DNA of 38,312 bases from Schlesneria sp. (GCA_028291515.1 JAQGHU010000010.1:1-38312), one strand, 5' to 3'. Shown: positions 16,364-26,116, counted from the first letter of the stretch. The notes: a model not told the origin generated them from the sequence alone. Numbers and translations are program-made.

Positions 16364-19300
16364 TCACCGGCGCTTACGGCGAGCCGGATCAATGACCTTA
16401 TTCTCTCGCGAGACCCGGGCGAGCAGCATGACGATTCCAAACAGGACGGCCGGAATCGGTGACACGATCAGTGCACCAGCATAGAACAGATGTTCGATCG
16501 CGCGGACGTTACGATCGGATTCGACCTTGCTCGCTTCGATGCTATGTTCTTTTCGCTGATTGATAATCGTTTCTTCGACTTCGATGCGGCGACGCTCTTC
16601 CTGCTCCGCGATCTGCAATTGGATAATCTTGGCCTGATCATCCATGGTCGTATCCTTCTTGATCTTGTCGACCTTCTCCGCGAATCGCTTCTTCGCATCA
16701 TCGAGGGCCGACTTCGCATCGTCGGCAGCTTCTTGCCGTTCCATCGTCGATCGTTGAATGTACTTCGCAGTCTGCTCTTCAACCCGTGTCAGCGATCGAT
16801 GCTTCGCGCGGCGTTTGCGAAGATCGATGAACGAGGAATCACCGGCCAGGTGATCGACCGCGTTCAGTACGAAGGTCACGTTGTCCAGATTCAGGCGGAA
16901 CTGCTTCCGCTCGCGAACCATGAAGAACCAATCGGAAATCAGGTCCGAGTCGGCGACGTAGATGGCGTTGATCTTCGTATCACCGGCCGCATCTTTCGGT
17001 GAAGTGATCTCCGCGGCGACGACGTAGAAATCATTGTCATCGCTGTAGTGGATCCCAGCTTTGCGAATCTTCGTGCTGTTGACGGTGACCACTTCGCCAG
17101 TTGAAGCGTTGGTCACCTGCTGCTTCTCGGTAAAGTCGATTGGCACACTGGTGGCACCTCCGTCCGACGAAAGCGAGCCCGTCGCGGTGATCTCGACAGT
17201 GCCATTGAACTTGGGCGAGATCGCTGTGGTATCAATGTAGACCGATTCTCCAGCGGGACCAATCACCTTCAAATTCGTGTCGGTATTCGTGAATTTGACT
17301 GGTGCTCCTCCGTTGAGAGAGACAGTCCCCGCGGAACCGTTGCCGCTGGTGTCTTGGATTGTGAGTTTATGAGCTCCGGCTGGACCAATCACAGTATCCC
17401 GACGAGCCGACGACACGCCGACCGCAACTCCAGAGCTTCCGGCGTAGGTCGTGGCATCATGCTTTACGTTCACCGAACCACCGATCACACGCGGCGGATC
17501 CTCTTCGATCTGCATGCCACCCATGAAGTTGGCCTTGATCAAATCGTCCCACTCCAGCAGACCCGACCGCCGACCGGTCAGCAGCAACGGAGTGAATTCC
17601 AGCTTGCTTCCTTTGCGCGGGCGAATCGAACCTGTAAAGAACAGGAACATCTCCTGCAGACCGCTGGTGATTTCGCTGCGATGATTGAACGCGGCATCCA
17701 TCCCGCTTTGACGGCTGATCGACACGATTTCCGGTCGCAGCATTTCGGACCATTCGGGATGCAATGTCATCACGGTTTGATCGAACACGACCTGATCGTA
17801 TTTCCACTGGATTCCGAGCGCATTCACCAATGACGTGGCTTTGCCTCCCTCAGCCTTTTGCTCGTTAGGCATCCCCATCTGCATCATCGGATTGCCGCCT
17901 TGTTTCGGCTTTGGTTGGCGCGGAGCGAGAGCAGGATTGATCGCAGGCAGCGGATCGTCGAAGATCAGAACGGGTTTCCCCTTCTTGACGTAGTCGACGA
18001 AGTTCTTCGATTCGTTCTGGCCGAGTGACGATGGCAACACCGCGATCACGACATCGTACTTGCCTTCATCAATTGGTGCCGCAGGCGACACGTTCTCGAC
18101 GTTGTACTGCTTCTTCAGTTCGGTCACGATTCGCCATTCGGGCGAGCTACGGAACGAACTCATGTCGAAACCGCCATTCAGCTTGGCGTCCGTCTCCAGA
18201 ATGCCGATCGTCTTGCGTTTTTCAGCAGCGACGGTCCAGACCGAGCGGGTCAGTTCATACTCGACAGGCAGACCCAGGTCGAAGAACGGGACCACAACTT
18301 CGCTGGCACCACTGTTGACAACCACGCCCAGATAAACTTCGTCGACCTGGACGCGACCAGCTCGATCCGATTGGACCTTGCGGCCTTCGATTCCATACTT
18401 CTTGGCTTCGTCCGCCTGAGGGCTGGCGGGATCGACGGTGACGACGCGAACGCTGACATTGCGATTGCTGACTTGTTCGTATTGCCCCAACAGCCCAAGC
18501 AGAGTCGTCTTGACCGGCACGTACTCGCGAGGAACTTCGCGGCTGACAAAGGCCTGAATGGTCACAGGACGTTTGTCGTTGATTTTCGATAGGAGATCTC
18601 GTGTAGTCTTCGACATGCTGTAGACATGTTCGGCAGTCATGTCGACTCGACGATTCACACCCGCCGCCAGCACGTTGACGCTGATCAGGATCAGTCCGAG
18701 CGCGACGGCTCGGACAAAGTACTGCAGCCCCATCGCACTTCCACGCACACCGCCGCGCCAGTGTCGCTGTCCGATCAGCACCAGATTCAGATACAGCATG
18801 AAGATCGTAATCGAAGCGAAATACAGAATGCTCTTGGGAGGAATCAAACCGATTCCCAGCGGCTCAAGCTGTCGCGAAACGCTCATTTGATCGAAGAACT
18901 GGTCGCTGCCAAGGATCCTCTCCAGCATCGCTGGGACAGGGATCTGACCAACAAAGACCGGAATCGCCGCGACCAACGCACCAATAATGAACGCGACGGT
19001 CGCGCTGCTGGTCAGGTACGAAGCCATCATCCCCGCGCTCAGCATCGCACAGCCGGCTAACCAGTAGCCCAGATACGTCGTCATCAGCACGCCAGCATCG
19101 GGATCGCCAATCACCCGCAGCACCATGGCATGCGTCAGCGAGAAGACGAGTGCCACGCTATAGACGGAAATCACCGCCAGATACTTGCCGATCAGAACTT
19201 CCAGATCAGAGACGGGCAGCGTGAACAGCAGTTCTTCCGTTCCCAGTTTGCGTTCCTCGGACCAGACACTCATCGTGATGGCCGGGACGATGAACAGCAA

Positions 19301-19483
19301 CAGCGACGGAAACCATTCGTTCAACTGATCCAGCGTGGCCACATCGTTGTTGAAGAACCGCTCCTGAAACGCTGCGAAAGCGCCCAGAAACACGAACACG
19401 ACGATGAAGAGATAGCCGATCACTCCGGAGAAGTAGCTCCAGAAGTTACGCTTGAACACCGACAGGATAACGTGACTTCGCAT
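16364..19483 (-). CDS. ABC-2 permease fused to GldG-type auxiliary domain
   Basis: About 1039 residues. The N-terminal part (about 1-235) has six membrane helices with SVWSEERKLGTEELLFTLPVS, the hallmark of GldF-like ABC-2 permeases. A seventh helix (about 260-280) leads to the GldG-like extracytoplasmic domain (VTIQAFVSREVPREYVPVKTTLL onward), which includes KPVLIFDDPLPAINPALAP. Residues about 668-813 form an insertion that looks like a flagellar hook-protein beta domain (see findings). A long charged coiled coil (about 905-975) and a final membrane helix end the protein. It partners with the ATPase gene upstream. GldF and GldG are separate proteins in Bacteroidetes; fusion of this type is seen in other phyla. 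The ATG at 19483 (MRSHVILSVFKRNFW) is preferred to the GTG at 19522. Confidence 0.82.
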   Translation of the reverse strand: MRSHVILSVFKRNFWSYFSGVIGYLFIVVFVFLGAFAAFQERFFNNDVATLDQLNEWFPSLLLFIVPAITMSVWSEERKLGTEELLFTLPVSDLEVLIGKYLAVISVYSVALVFSLTHAMVLRVIGDPDAGVLMTTYLGYWLAGCAMLSAGMMASYLTSSATVAFIIGALVAAIPVFVGQIPVPAMLERILGSDQFFDQMSVSRQLEPLGIGLIPPKSILYFASITIFMLYLNLVLIGQRHWRGGVRGSAMGLQYFVRAVALGLILISVNVLAAGVNRRVDMTAEHVYSMSKTTRDLLSKINDKRPVTIQAFVSREVPREYVPVKTTLLGLLGQYEQVSNRNVSVRVVTVDPASPQADEAKKYGIEGRKVQSDRAGRVQVDEVYLGVVVNSGASEVVVPFFDLGLPVEYELTRSVWTVAAEKRKTIGILETDAKLNGGFDMSSFRSSPEWRIVTELKKQYNVENVSPAAPIDEGKYDVVIAVLPSSLGQNESKNFVDYVKKGKPVLIFDDPLPAINPALAPRQPKPKQGGNPMMQMGMPNEQKAEGGKATSLVNALGIQWKYDQVVFDQTVMTLHPEWSEMLRPEIVSISRQSGMDAAFNHRSEITSGLQEMFLFFTGSIRPRKGSKLEFTPLLLTGRRSGLLEWDDLIKANFMGGMQIEEDPPRVIGGSVNVKHDATTYAGSSGVAVGVSSARRDTVIGPAGAHKLTIQDTSGNGSAGTVSLNGGAPVKFTNTDTNLKVIGPAGESVYIDTTAISPKFNGTVEITATGSLSSDGGATSVPIDFTEKQQVTNASTGEVVTVNSTKIRKAGIHYSDDNDFYVVAAEITSPKDAAGDTKINAIYVADSDLISDWFFMVRERKQFRLNLDNVTFVLNAVDHLAGDSSFIDLRKRRAKHRSLTRVEEQTAKYIQRSTMERQEAADDAKSALDDAKKRFAEKVDKIKKDTTMDDQAKIIQLQIAEQEERRRIEVEETIINQRKEHSIEASKVESDRNVRAIEHLFYAGALIVSPIPAVLFGIVMLLARVSRENKVIDPARRKRR

Positions 19484-19607
19484 CTGACTGGAAACCTTGC
19501 AGAATCTCGGATGTAAAACCACTGAATCAATTGCAATCGGGAATCACCAACAACGAGCTTTCTCATCGAAAGCCAGGTCGGTCAATTTCAGGAAGAATTA
19601 CCGACGG

Positions 19608-20342
19608 CTACTTCGCCGCACCGGTCAATTCGCGGAAGCGGGCTTCCATGCCTTGCTCACCCTGCTCCAGATCGTCGACAGTGCCGTCCAGCACCAGTCG
19701 CCCTTCATTGATCAAGATCACTCGGCTGCAGACAGCGCGAACTTCTTGAAGAATATGGGTCGAAAGCAGAATCGTTTTCGTTTTCGCCAAACTCAAAATC
19801 AATTCGCGAACGTCATGCGTCTGATTCGGATCCAGACCGCTGGTCGGTTCGTCCAAAATCAAAACCTGAGGATCATGCAGCAACGCCTGGGCCATCCCCA
19901 CACGCTGACGATAACCCTTGGACAGCTTGGAAATCGGCTTGCCCCACACGCCTTTCAGCGAGCATTTATTGGCTACGAATTCCAGTCGCTCATTCAATCG
20001 AGATCGAGTCATCCCTCGCGCCGAACCCAGAAAGTCCAGGATCTCGGAAGGGGTCATTTCGAGGTAGAGGGGCCCATTTTCCGGCAGATACCCGAGGATC
20101 TCCGCCGCCTTCAGGCGGTCGGTGGAGACATCGAAGCCACCAATTTTGGCCGTACCCGCAGTTGGTGCGAGGAAGCCCGTCAGCAACTTCATCGTCGTCG
20201 ACTTGCCCGCACCGTTTGGGCCCAGGAACGCAGCCACCTGGCCGCGGGGAACTGAAAAACTAATATTTTGCGTCGCCGCAAAGAGACCATACTCTTTGCT
20301 GAGACCAATCGCTTCGATCATCGCACCCGACGTGTCACTCAT
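19608..20342 (-). CDS. ABC transporter ATPase, GldA-like
   Basis: A 244-residue ATPase with all key motifs: Walker A GPNGAGKST (41-49), Q-loop region near YLPENGPLY (85-93), signature LSKGYRQR (140-147), Walker B VLILDEPTSGLDP (160-172) and H-loop STHIL near 205. The GFLAPTAGTAKIGGFDV segment and the LSKGYRQRVG signature are those of the gliding-type/CcmA-like export branch. It powers the fused permease encoded 124 bases downstream. The ATG at 20342 was chosen over a GTG at 20357; a start at 20321 (MIEAIGLSKEYG) is also possible. Confidence 0.88.
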   Translation of the reverse strand: MSDTSGAMIEAIGLSKEYGLFAATQNISFSVPRGQVAAFLGPNGAGKSTTMKLLTGFLAPTAGTAKIGGFDVSTDRLKAAEILGYLPENGPLYLEMTPSEILDFLGSARGMTRSRLNERLEFVANKCSLKGVWGKPISKLSKGYRQRVGMAQALLHDPQVLILDEPTSGLDPNQTHDVRELILSLAKTKTILLSTHILQEVRAVCSRVILINEGRLVLDGTVDDLEQGEQGMEARFRELTGAAK

Positions 20343-20459
20343 GGAGTCGCATCTCACGAAAGCAAATCAGGGAATCAAAACTCACCAACACAGCGGAATA
20401 CGAAATTCTGGTCGCCACTGTTGGATCTTGCAAGCAACGTGGGCAAATCCAGCAACGCC

Positions 20460-20483
20460 GCCCAACGACAATTGTCGTCGGGC
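20460..20483. other. Palindromic hairpin between chaperone and ATPase genes
   Basis: A 10-base arm pairs with its partner (one A-C mismatch) around AATT. On the minus strand it follows the chaperone-gene stop by 28 bases. There is no T-run, so it could be a partial terminator or RNA-processing site lowering expression of the downstream ATPase gene, or a protein-binding palindrome. Confidence 0.45.
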
Positions 20484-20510
20484 GGTGACTGCGGCTATGA
20501 GCTGATGGAC

Positions 20511-23081
20511 TTATTCGTCCTCACCCGAAGTCACATTGTTGAACGTGATTCCGAAGTGTTTGTTGAAGTTCTGAACCCAGCGCATGTCGAGCAGTTGCTG
20601 CTCCTGGCTGGCCAGAAAGTCGTACGGCGTGGGGAACTCGCTGGTGAAACGTTCTTTCAGAAACTTCTGCTGCAGTTCCTGCATGACGACACCACCGTCA
20701 GGTCCACTGCCGTCACGATCGTGAACTTTCACAACATAGAAGACAGTCTTCTGTGGATTCAGGGAAACGCCGACTTCGCCATCACTCAATTTCTCAAAGA
20801 CCAGCTTGAAGAAATCGGGGCCTGGATTGCCGATTTCGCCACCCAAATTCGATTCGGTCGGGAACGGCAATCCCATCGTCGGCACGCTTTGCGATGTTCG
20901 CAACCAACTGAACATGGGGACTTCACGAACAGAGACTGGCGGTGAATCCTTGGTCCCATTAATCGTCTGGCCAGACAAGGCCGCAGAAACATCGGCAGGA
21001 GCCTTGCGAATCAACTCGGCCAAATCGTTGGCTCGCGCCTGAGCCAGCGTCCGAGCCTTTTCAAACTTCCAGGAATCCAAAACCAACTGCCGAGTTTCCT
21101 TGTTGGCCAGATCGGGAATCTTGGCAGGGATCTCGGAGATTTTCCAATAGGCATAGCGTGCGGTCAGCGAGTCAGCCCGTTGCGGAGCATAGAGCGAGAC
21201 GCGAGGGCCGCGACCGGAGCTGTTCGTCTCGAAACACAACTGATAAACCTTGCGAGCATTCCGCTGAGAACTGACCGCTTCATCTGCGTCGCCGATTTTT
21301 TCGTCGAGCGACGACGACAGTTCCATCTGCGTCATTTCCTTGGTTTCGTGATACTCCAAGCCGTTCTTTTCGGCATAAGCTTTACATTGATCTGCGAACG
21401 AGGAGGAAATCTTGTCGCGCTCTTTTGCATCCGCGGACAGATACTTCATCCCCATTTCCATCATGAATTCAAACGCCTTATCGGCGGCGTCGCTCATCTT
21501 TGAGAACGCCTTGTCGCGCAGCAGCGTTTCACGAATATCCAGCTTCAGGTCGTCATCCAATTCGCGATAGCGAGCCGGAGCACCCGGCGCGGGGAATCGT
21601 GGTGGCATCGCAGGCGGGGTCAGCTTCGGAGGAAGTTCCGCATCGCCACTTGGGAGTGCCGGAGCGGGAGGAGCTTCGTTCTCTTTGGCCGATTCCGCAG
21701 GTTGCGGATCTTTCTTTTCTTCTGCGACAGGCTTCACCGCTTCTTCAGCGGGATCTGACTTGGCAGGTTCGTCTTTCTTAGCGGCCTCTTCATCACCGCA
21801 CTTAGGCTCTTCTTTGGCCGATTCTTGTGGCTTGTCGCCTTCCTTCGCAGGCTCTTTTTTCAGCTCGTCCGTCGCGGCCTTTTCCTTCTCAGGAACATCG
21901 GTCGCAGGTGGATTCGACGGTCCAGGTCCGACAGGGGCCTCAGGAACGACATTCACAGGAGTCGCGGCGTCGGCGGCACCCTCGACGTTTTCGGCACCGC
22001 TCTTCAAATCTGGCATCGACGAATCTGGGGAATCGGGAATATCGAAAATCCGATAGCGATCTCGATTCGCCAGATAGTAGGTAACAACTTCTTGATCGGT
22101 TGGCTCGGCCAATCCTTTTTCGTAGATCTCAAGATCGGCCGCCTTCAAATAGGCCAGCTTCACTTTTGGCATCTCCAGAAAGCCAGGGTTCCCGTATTCG
22201 TCCCCGCGGAAACTCTTTCGCTTGTCGAAATACTCTCGCAGTTCCGACTCGGACGGTTCGGCGACCAGGTCCGGCTTGACGAATTCGGTGACCGGCAGAG
22301 CGACCGCGGTCAGCCCTTCGCGAACATTCATCTTGCGGAAATTTTCCCAGCGTTGATCCGGCGTCATGAACGCGGTTCGTCCCGCGCCGCGGATGTATTG
22401 CAGGTACATCTGCACACCAGCGGCCGGTGGAGACAACAAACGCTGCACGAGCTGAACTTCCAACTCGTTGCGAATCAAACCGAACACTTCCGATTCAGCC
22501 AGACCGGATTCCTTCAGCGCTCCGATGTAGGCTTTTTCGGTCAACTTCTTATTGGTGGCGTCGCGAAGAAATTCCGTGACCGCTTCGTCAGAGACATTGA
22601 CACCCATGCGCTTCGCTTCGTGATTCAACACTGAAAAGCTGGTCATGGCCTCGACACTGTTATTGCCTTGACCAAACAAAGGAGCCCGCGCCCCCTTCTC
22701 GGTCTTATCAACCAGCGAGACCAGAAATTGATTGATGCGCATGCGATTGCGCTGCAGTTCCGTGAGCTTCTCTTTACTCAAACTGCCAAAGCTCGTTTGA
22801 ACCGGTGCCTTGGGGGCCGAATAAGTCGTCCCGACGAAGGCAGCGGCACCACCGACGAAAAATCCGACCAGGCCGTACATCACCGTATGTCCACGTGGAT
22901 AGCCGATGATCGACATCCCCGCGCCACATAGGACGGCAAAGAACAAGGCGGTCGATGACCCCGAGAGCCGGTTGGCACCGCGGACATCGTCAACCAGGAA
23001 TGCGAAGATCGACATGATGGTAATGACCACCATCCACTGCCGCTGGTTGCGACGAACCGAAGCCAGAAACTGCATTGTCAT
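20511..23081 (-). CDS. Membrane-anchored SurA/PpiD-like chaperone
   Basis: An 856-residue protein. A first membrane helix (about 16-32) is followed by two short hydrophobic segments (about 43-60 and 67-85). RMRINQFLVSLVD onward resembles the SurA_N-type helical chaperone domain, including FSVLNHEAKRMGVNVSDEAVTEFL and ALKESGLAESEVFGLIRNELEVQLVQRLL. A Pro/Glu/Lys-rich low-complexity linker (about 365-500) separates it from a C-terminal region with a likely peptidyl-prolyl-isomerase-type helix-strand pattern, ending in KTVFYVVKVHDRDGSG. This layout is that of PpiD, which helps fold exported proteins at the inner membrane. It heads the minus-strand block with the Gld-type transporter. Catalytic isomerase activity is not assured. 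Confidence 0.75.
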   Translation of the reverse strand: MTMQFLASVRRNQRQWMVVITIMSIFAFLVDDVRGANRLSGSSTALFFAVLCGAGMSIIGYPRGHTVMYGLVGFFVGGAAAFVGTTYSAPKAPVQTSFGSLSKEKLTELQRNRMRINQFLVSLVDKTEKGARAPLFGQGNNSVEAMTSFSVLNHEAKRMGVNVSDEAVTEFLRDATNKKLTEKAYIGALKESGLAESEVFGLIRNELEVQLVQRLLSPPAAGVQMYLQYIRGAGRTAFMTPDQRWENFRKMNVREGLTAVALPVTEFVKPDLVAEPSESELREYFDKRKSFRGDEYGNPGFLEMPKVKLAYLKAADLEIYEKGLAEPTDQEVVTYYLANRDRYRIFDIPDSPDSSMPDLKSGAENVEGAADAATPVNVVPEAPVGPGPSNPPATDVPEKEKAATDELKKEPAKEGDKPQESAKEEPKCGDEEAAKKDEPAKSDPAEEAVKPVAEEKKDPQPAESAKENEAPPAPALPSGDAELPPKLTPPAMPPRFPAPGAPARYRELDDDLKLDIRETLLRDKAFSKMSDAADKAFEFMMEMGMKYLSADAKERDKISSSFADQCKAYAEKNGLEYHETKEMTQMELSSSLDEKIGDADEAVSSQRNARKVYQLCFETNSSGRGPRVSLYAPQRADSLTARYAYWKISEIPAKIPDLANKETRQLVLDSWKFEKARTLAQARANDLAELIRKAPADVSAALSGQTINGTKDSPPVSVREVPMFSWLRTSQSVPTMGLPFPTESNLGGEIGNPGPDFFKLVFEKLSDGEVGVSLNPQKTVFYVVKVHDRDGSGPDGGVVMQELQQKFLKERFTSEFPTPYDFLASQEQQLLDMRWVQNFNKHFGITFNNVTSGEDE

Positions 23082-23446
23082 TGATTAGGCATCCTTTACC
23101 CGGACGTCGGTGGCGGCGAGCGTTTCCACGAGGGGACGAATATCCCTTCCCAGACGGCAACGCTTGACAGACCGGCGCACAATCCCTTATTGGAATTCAT
23201 CGCCCAGTCGGCCGCATTGTAGCTTTGCTGACTGACCGCACAAGAGAAGCAACGGGGGCTGGGCGACAATGTACTGCCAAAAACAGGTCATTTTGTCTCG
23301 CATCGCGCTGCGTCATCAGGCTGTTTCAGGGCAGGGGGGTTCATCCCCCGAGCGCGCAGAAACGATCCGGCGCGGCACCTTGCCGATGCATTTCCGGGCC
23401 GCGCCTCACTGTTTCAACTCGGATTTACGTTTTTACTTGGAAATAA
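23082..23446. other. Divergent regulatory region of the chaperone block and topA
   Basis: 365 bases without a supported gene. It contains a fair sigma-70-type -35 (TTGACA, 23164-23169) and two structured elements just upstream of topA: a G5/C5 hairpin at 23335-23349 and a perfect GGCGCGGC/GCCGCGCC pair at 23369-23376 and 23398-23405. No Shine-Dalgarno precedes the topA ATG; the last 20 bases are AT-rich. Confidence 0.55.
23164..23192 (+). promoter_or_regulatory. Candidate promoter for topA
   Basis: A perfect TTGACA -35 is followed after 17 bases by TTATTG, a weak -10. It would give a leader of about 245 bases for topA containing two GC-rich hairpins. A sequence match only; planctomycete promoters often deviate from this consensus. 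Confidence 0.25.
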
Positions 23447-26116
23447 ATGGTGGCAGGTAAACCAACGAAGAAACTGGTCATCGTCGAATCCCCGGCCAAG
23501 GCAAAAAAAATTGGCGGGTATCTCGGCGCGAATTACACGGTCATGGCCAGTATGGGCCACGTCCGCGACCTGCCAGAGAGTGCGGCTGATATTCCGCCCG
23601 AAATCAAGAAGCTGAAGGGGAATCTGGCCAAGTACGGAGTCGACATCGAAAACAATTTCGAGCCGCTGTACATCGTTCCGAAGGAAAAGAAGAAACTTGT
23701 CAGTGAAATGAAGGCGGCCTTGAAAGACGCCGACGAACTCATTCTGGCGACGGACGAAGACCGCGAAGGGGAAAGTATCGGCTGGCACCTCAAGGAAATC
23801 TTGAATCCCAAGGTCCCCGTCACGCGGATGGTGTTCTCCGAAATCACCAAAGAAGCCATTAAAGAGGCCATTCAGAAGACGAGAACGCTGGATGTGAACT
23901 TGGTTTCTGCCCAGGAAACGCGGCGCGTCATCGACCGCCTGTACGGATATCGCCTCAGCCCGCTGTTGTGGAAAAAGGTCGCCCCCGGCCTATCCGCCGG
24001 TCGCGTGCAATCGGTCGCCGTCCGCATCTTGGTCAATCGAGAACTGGAACGACTGGCATTTCGATCGGGTACTTATTGGGACTTGAAGTCGGCTCTGGGC
24101 ACCAAGGCCGGGGCTGGATTCGAGGCCTGGCTTGCCGCTGTCGGCGGAAAACGAGTCGCCAGCGGCAAAGATTTCGACGAGCAAACCGGCAAATTGAAGA
24201 CGGATGCCGATGTCGTCCTGCTCGATGAAGCGACCGCTCGTGAATTGGAAACGCGGCTCAAGACGCAGCCGTGGAAGGTTTCGTCCATCGAAACGCGGAT
24301 GCAGACCCGTAAGCCGTACGCACCTTTCACCACCAGTACGATGCAGCAGGAATCGAACCGCAAGCTGAACATGTCAGCTCGAGAAACGATGCAGACCGCT
24401 CAGCGGCTGTATGAAGACGGCTTGATCACTTATATGCGTACTGACAGCGTCAACCTGTCACAAGAAGCGCTGAATGCAGCTCGAAACTGCGTGAAAGACC
24501 GGTACGGCACGGAATACCTGAGCCCGGAACCGCGCCAGTTCACCAACAAGACGAAAAATGCTCAGGAAGCACACGAAGCCATTCGTCCGGCAGGTACCGA
24601 GATGAAGACAGCCGAAGAACATGGCCTGTCGGGTCGAGAAGCCGCGCTCTACGCCATGATCTGGAAGCGAACCGTCGCCACCCAAATGGCCGAAGCTCAA
24701 CTCCGTTTCGAGACGGCGATCATCAATGTCGACGACACCGAGTTTCGAGCCACAGGTCGACACGTGGTATTCGCGGGCTTCTTCCGAGCCTACGTCGAAG
24801 GGGTCGACGATCCCGATGCTGCCCTCGATGATACGGAATCGGCACTGCCACCTCTGACTGAAGGCGACTCTCTCAACTGCGCCAAATTGGATGCGGTCGG
24901 CCACGAAACCAAGCCACCCGCGCGGTACACGGAAGCGACGCTCGTTCGGGCACTGGAAGCCGACGGGATCGGACGCCCCAGTACGTACGCCTCGATTATC
25001 GGCACAATCCAGGATCGTAAGTACGTCGTGAAGACGGGCAACCAACTCGTCCCGACCTTCACCGCATTTGCTGTGACTAAACTCCTCGAGGATTACTTTC
25101 CGAACCTCGTCGACCTCAGCTTCACCGCGAAGATGGAGCAGGATCTGGATGATATCGCCAACGGTGAAGGCCATCGGCAGCAGTATCTGAGCCAGTTCTA
25201 TCTGGGCGACGCGGGACTCGATGAACAGGTCAAAACAAAAGAAGAATCGATCGACGCCCGTTCAGCCTGCACACTGCAATTTGCCGGCCTGACGCCACGA
25301 ATCCGCGTTGGGAAATTCGGCCCGTATCTGGAAACGGAACGGGACGGTCAACCCGTCACGGCCTCGATTCCGGCAGATATGGCACCGGCTGATATCACGA
25401 ATGAAATCGCTGAAAAACTGATCGAGTTGAAGCAGCGTGGGCCTCAATCTTTAGGGACTCACCCGGAAACCGGCCTGCCAATCTTCCTGATGGTCGGACC
25501 ATTCGGCCCGTACCTGCAACTCGGTGAAGTCGTCGAAGACGGCCCGAAACCAAAACGCGTCTCCATCCCCAAGGGCCGCGATCCTCAAACGTTGACGTTC
25601 GAAGAAGCGATGGCCTATATCGGTCTGCCACGCCAACTGGGCGTCCATCCCGAGACGGGCCATGTGGTCAACGCGGGCATCGGCATGTACGGCCCGTACG
25701 TGAAGCACGAAAAAATCTTCGCTTCGCTCGGCAAGACCGACGACGTTCTGACAGTGGAATTGCCACGAGCACTCGAACTGATCGCCGCGAAAAAGACCAA
25801 GGCTCCGGTCCTGCCATTGAAGGAACTCGGCAAGCACCCCGACGACGATGAGCCTGTCGCGATCTACGAAGGCCGCTACGGCAGCTACATCAAGCACGGC
25901 AAAGTAAACGCCACAATTCCAAAGGAACGCGATCCATTGCAGGTGACGCTTGAAGAAGCGTTGCCACTCCTCGCAGAACGAGCCGCCCGCGGTCCAGCCA
26001 CAAAACGAGGTCGCGGAGGACGAGGAGCCAAGGCCGCAGCAACCCCGGCCGTGAAGAAAGTCGTCAAAAAGAAGGCTGCGAAGAAAGCGTCGAAGAAGAA
26101 GGTAGCCGAAGAATAA
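23447..26116 (+). CDS. topA: DNA topoisomerase I (type IA)
   Basis: An 889-residue enzyme that relaxes negative supercoils by single-strand passage. The Toprim domain starts KKLVIVESPAKAKKIGGYLG and contains ILATDEDREGESIGWHL (metal-binding D-x-D-x-E). ETRRVIDRLYGYRLSPLLW and SAGRVQSVAVRILV are the usual central motifs. ITYMRTDSVNLS carries the catalytic Tyr at residue 329. GIGRPSTYASIIGTIQDR follows. Instead of the CxxC zinc fingers of the E. coli enzyme, the C-terminus has about four Topo_C_Rpt units (GKFGPYLE, GPFGPYLQ, GMYGPYVK, GRYGSYIK) and then a Lys/Ala-rich tail from about residue 860. The start is the ATG at 23447. It diverges from the chaperone block and is followed by a strong terminator. 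Confidence 0.96.
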   Translation: MVAGKPTKKLVIVESPAKAKKIGGYLGANYTVMASMGHVRDLPESAADIPPEIKKLKGNLAKYGVDIENNFEPLYIVPKEKKKLVSEMKAALKDADELILATDEDREGESIGWHLKEILNPKVPVTRMVFSEITKEAIKEAIQKTRTLDVNLVSAQETRRVIDRLYGYRLSPLLWKKVAPGLSAGRVQSVAVRILVNRELERLAFRSGTYWDLKSALGTKAGAGFEAWLAAVGGKRVASGKDFDEQTGKLKTDADVVLLDEATARELETRLKTQPWKVSSIETRMQTRKPYAPFTTSTMQQESNRKLNMSARETMQTAQRLYEDGLITYMRTDSVNLSQEALNAARNCVKDRYGTEYLSPEPRQFTNKTKNAQEAHEAIRPAGTEMKTAEEHGLSGREAALYAMIWKRTVATQMAEAQLRFETAIINVDDTEFRATGRHVVFAGFFRAYVEGVDDPDAALDDTESALPPLTEGDSLNCAKLDAVGHETKPPARYTEATLVRALEADGIGRPSTYASIIGTIQDRKYVVKTGNQLVPTFTAFAVTKLLEDYFPNLVDLSFTAKMEQDLDDIANGEGHRQQYLSQFYLGDAGLDEQVKTKEESIDARSACTLQFAGLTPRIRVGKFGPYLETERDGQPVTASIPADMAPADITNEIAEKLIELKQRGPQSLGTHPETGLPIFLMVGPFGPYLQLGEVVEDGPKPKRVSIPKGRDPQTLTFEEAMAYIGLPRQLGVHPETGHVVNAGIGMYGPYVKHEKIFASLGKTDDVLTVELPRALELIAAKKTKAPVLPLKELGKHPDDDEPVAIYEGRYGSYIKHGKVNATIPKERDPLQVTLEEALPLLAERAARGPATKRGRGGRGAKAAATPAVKKVVKKKAAKKASKKKVAEE

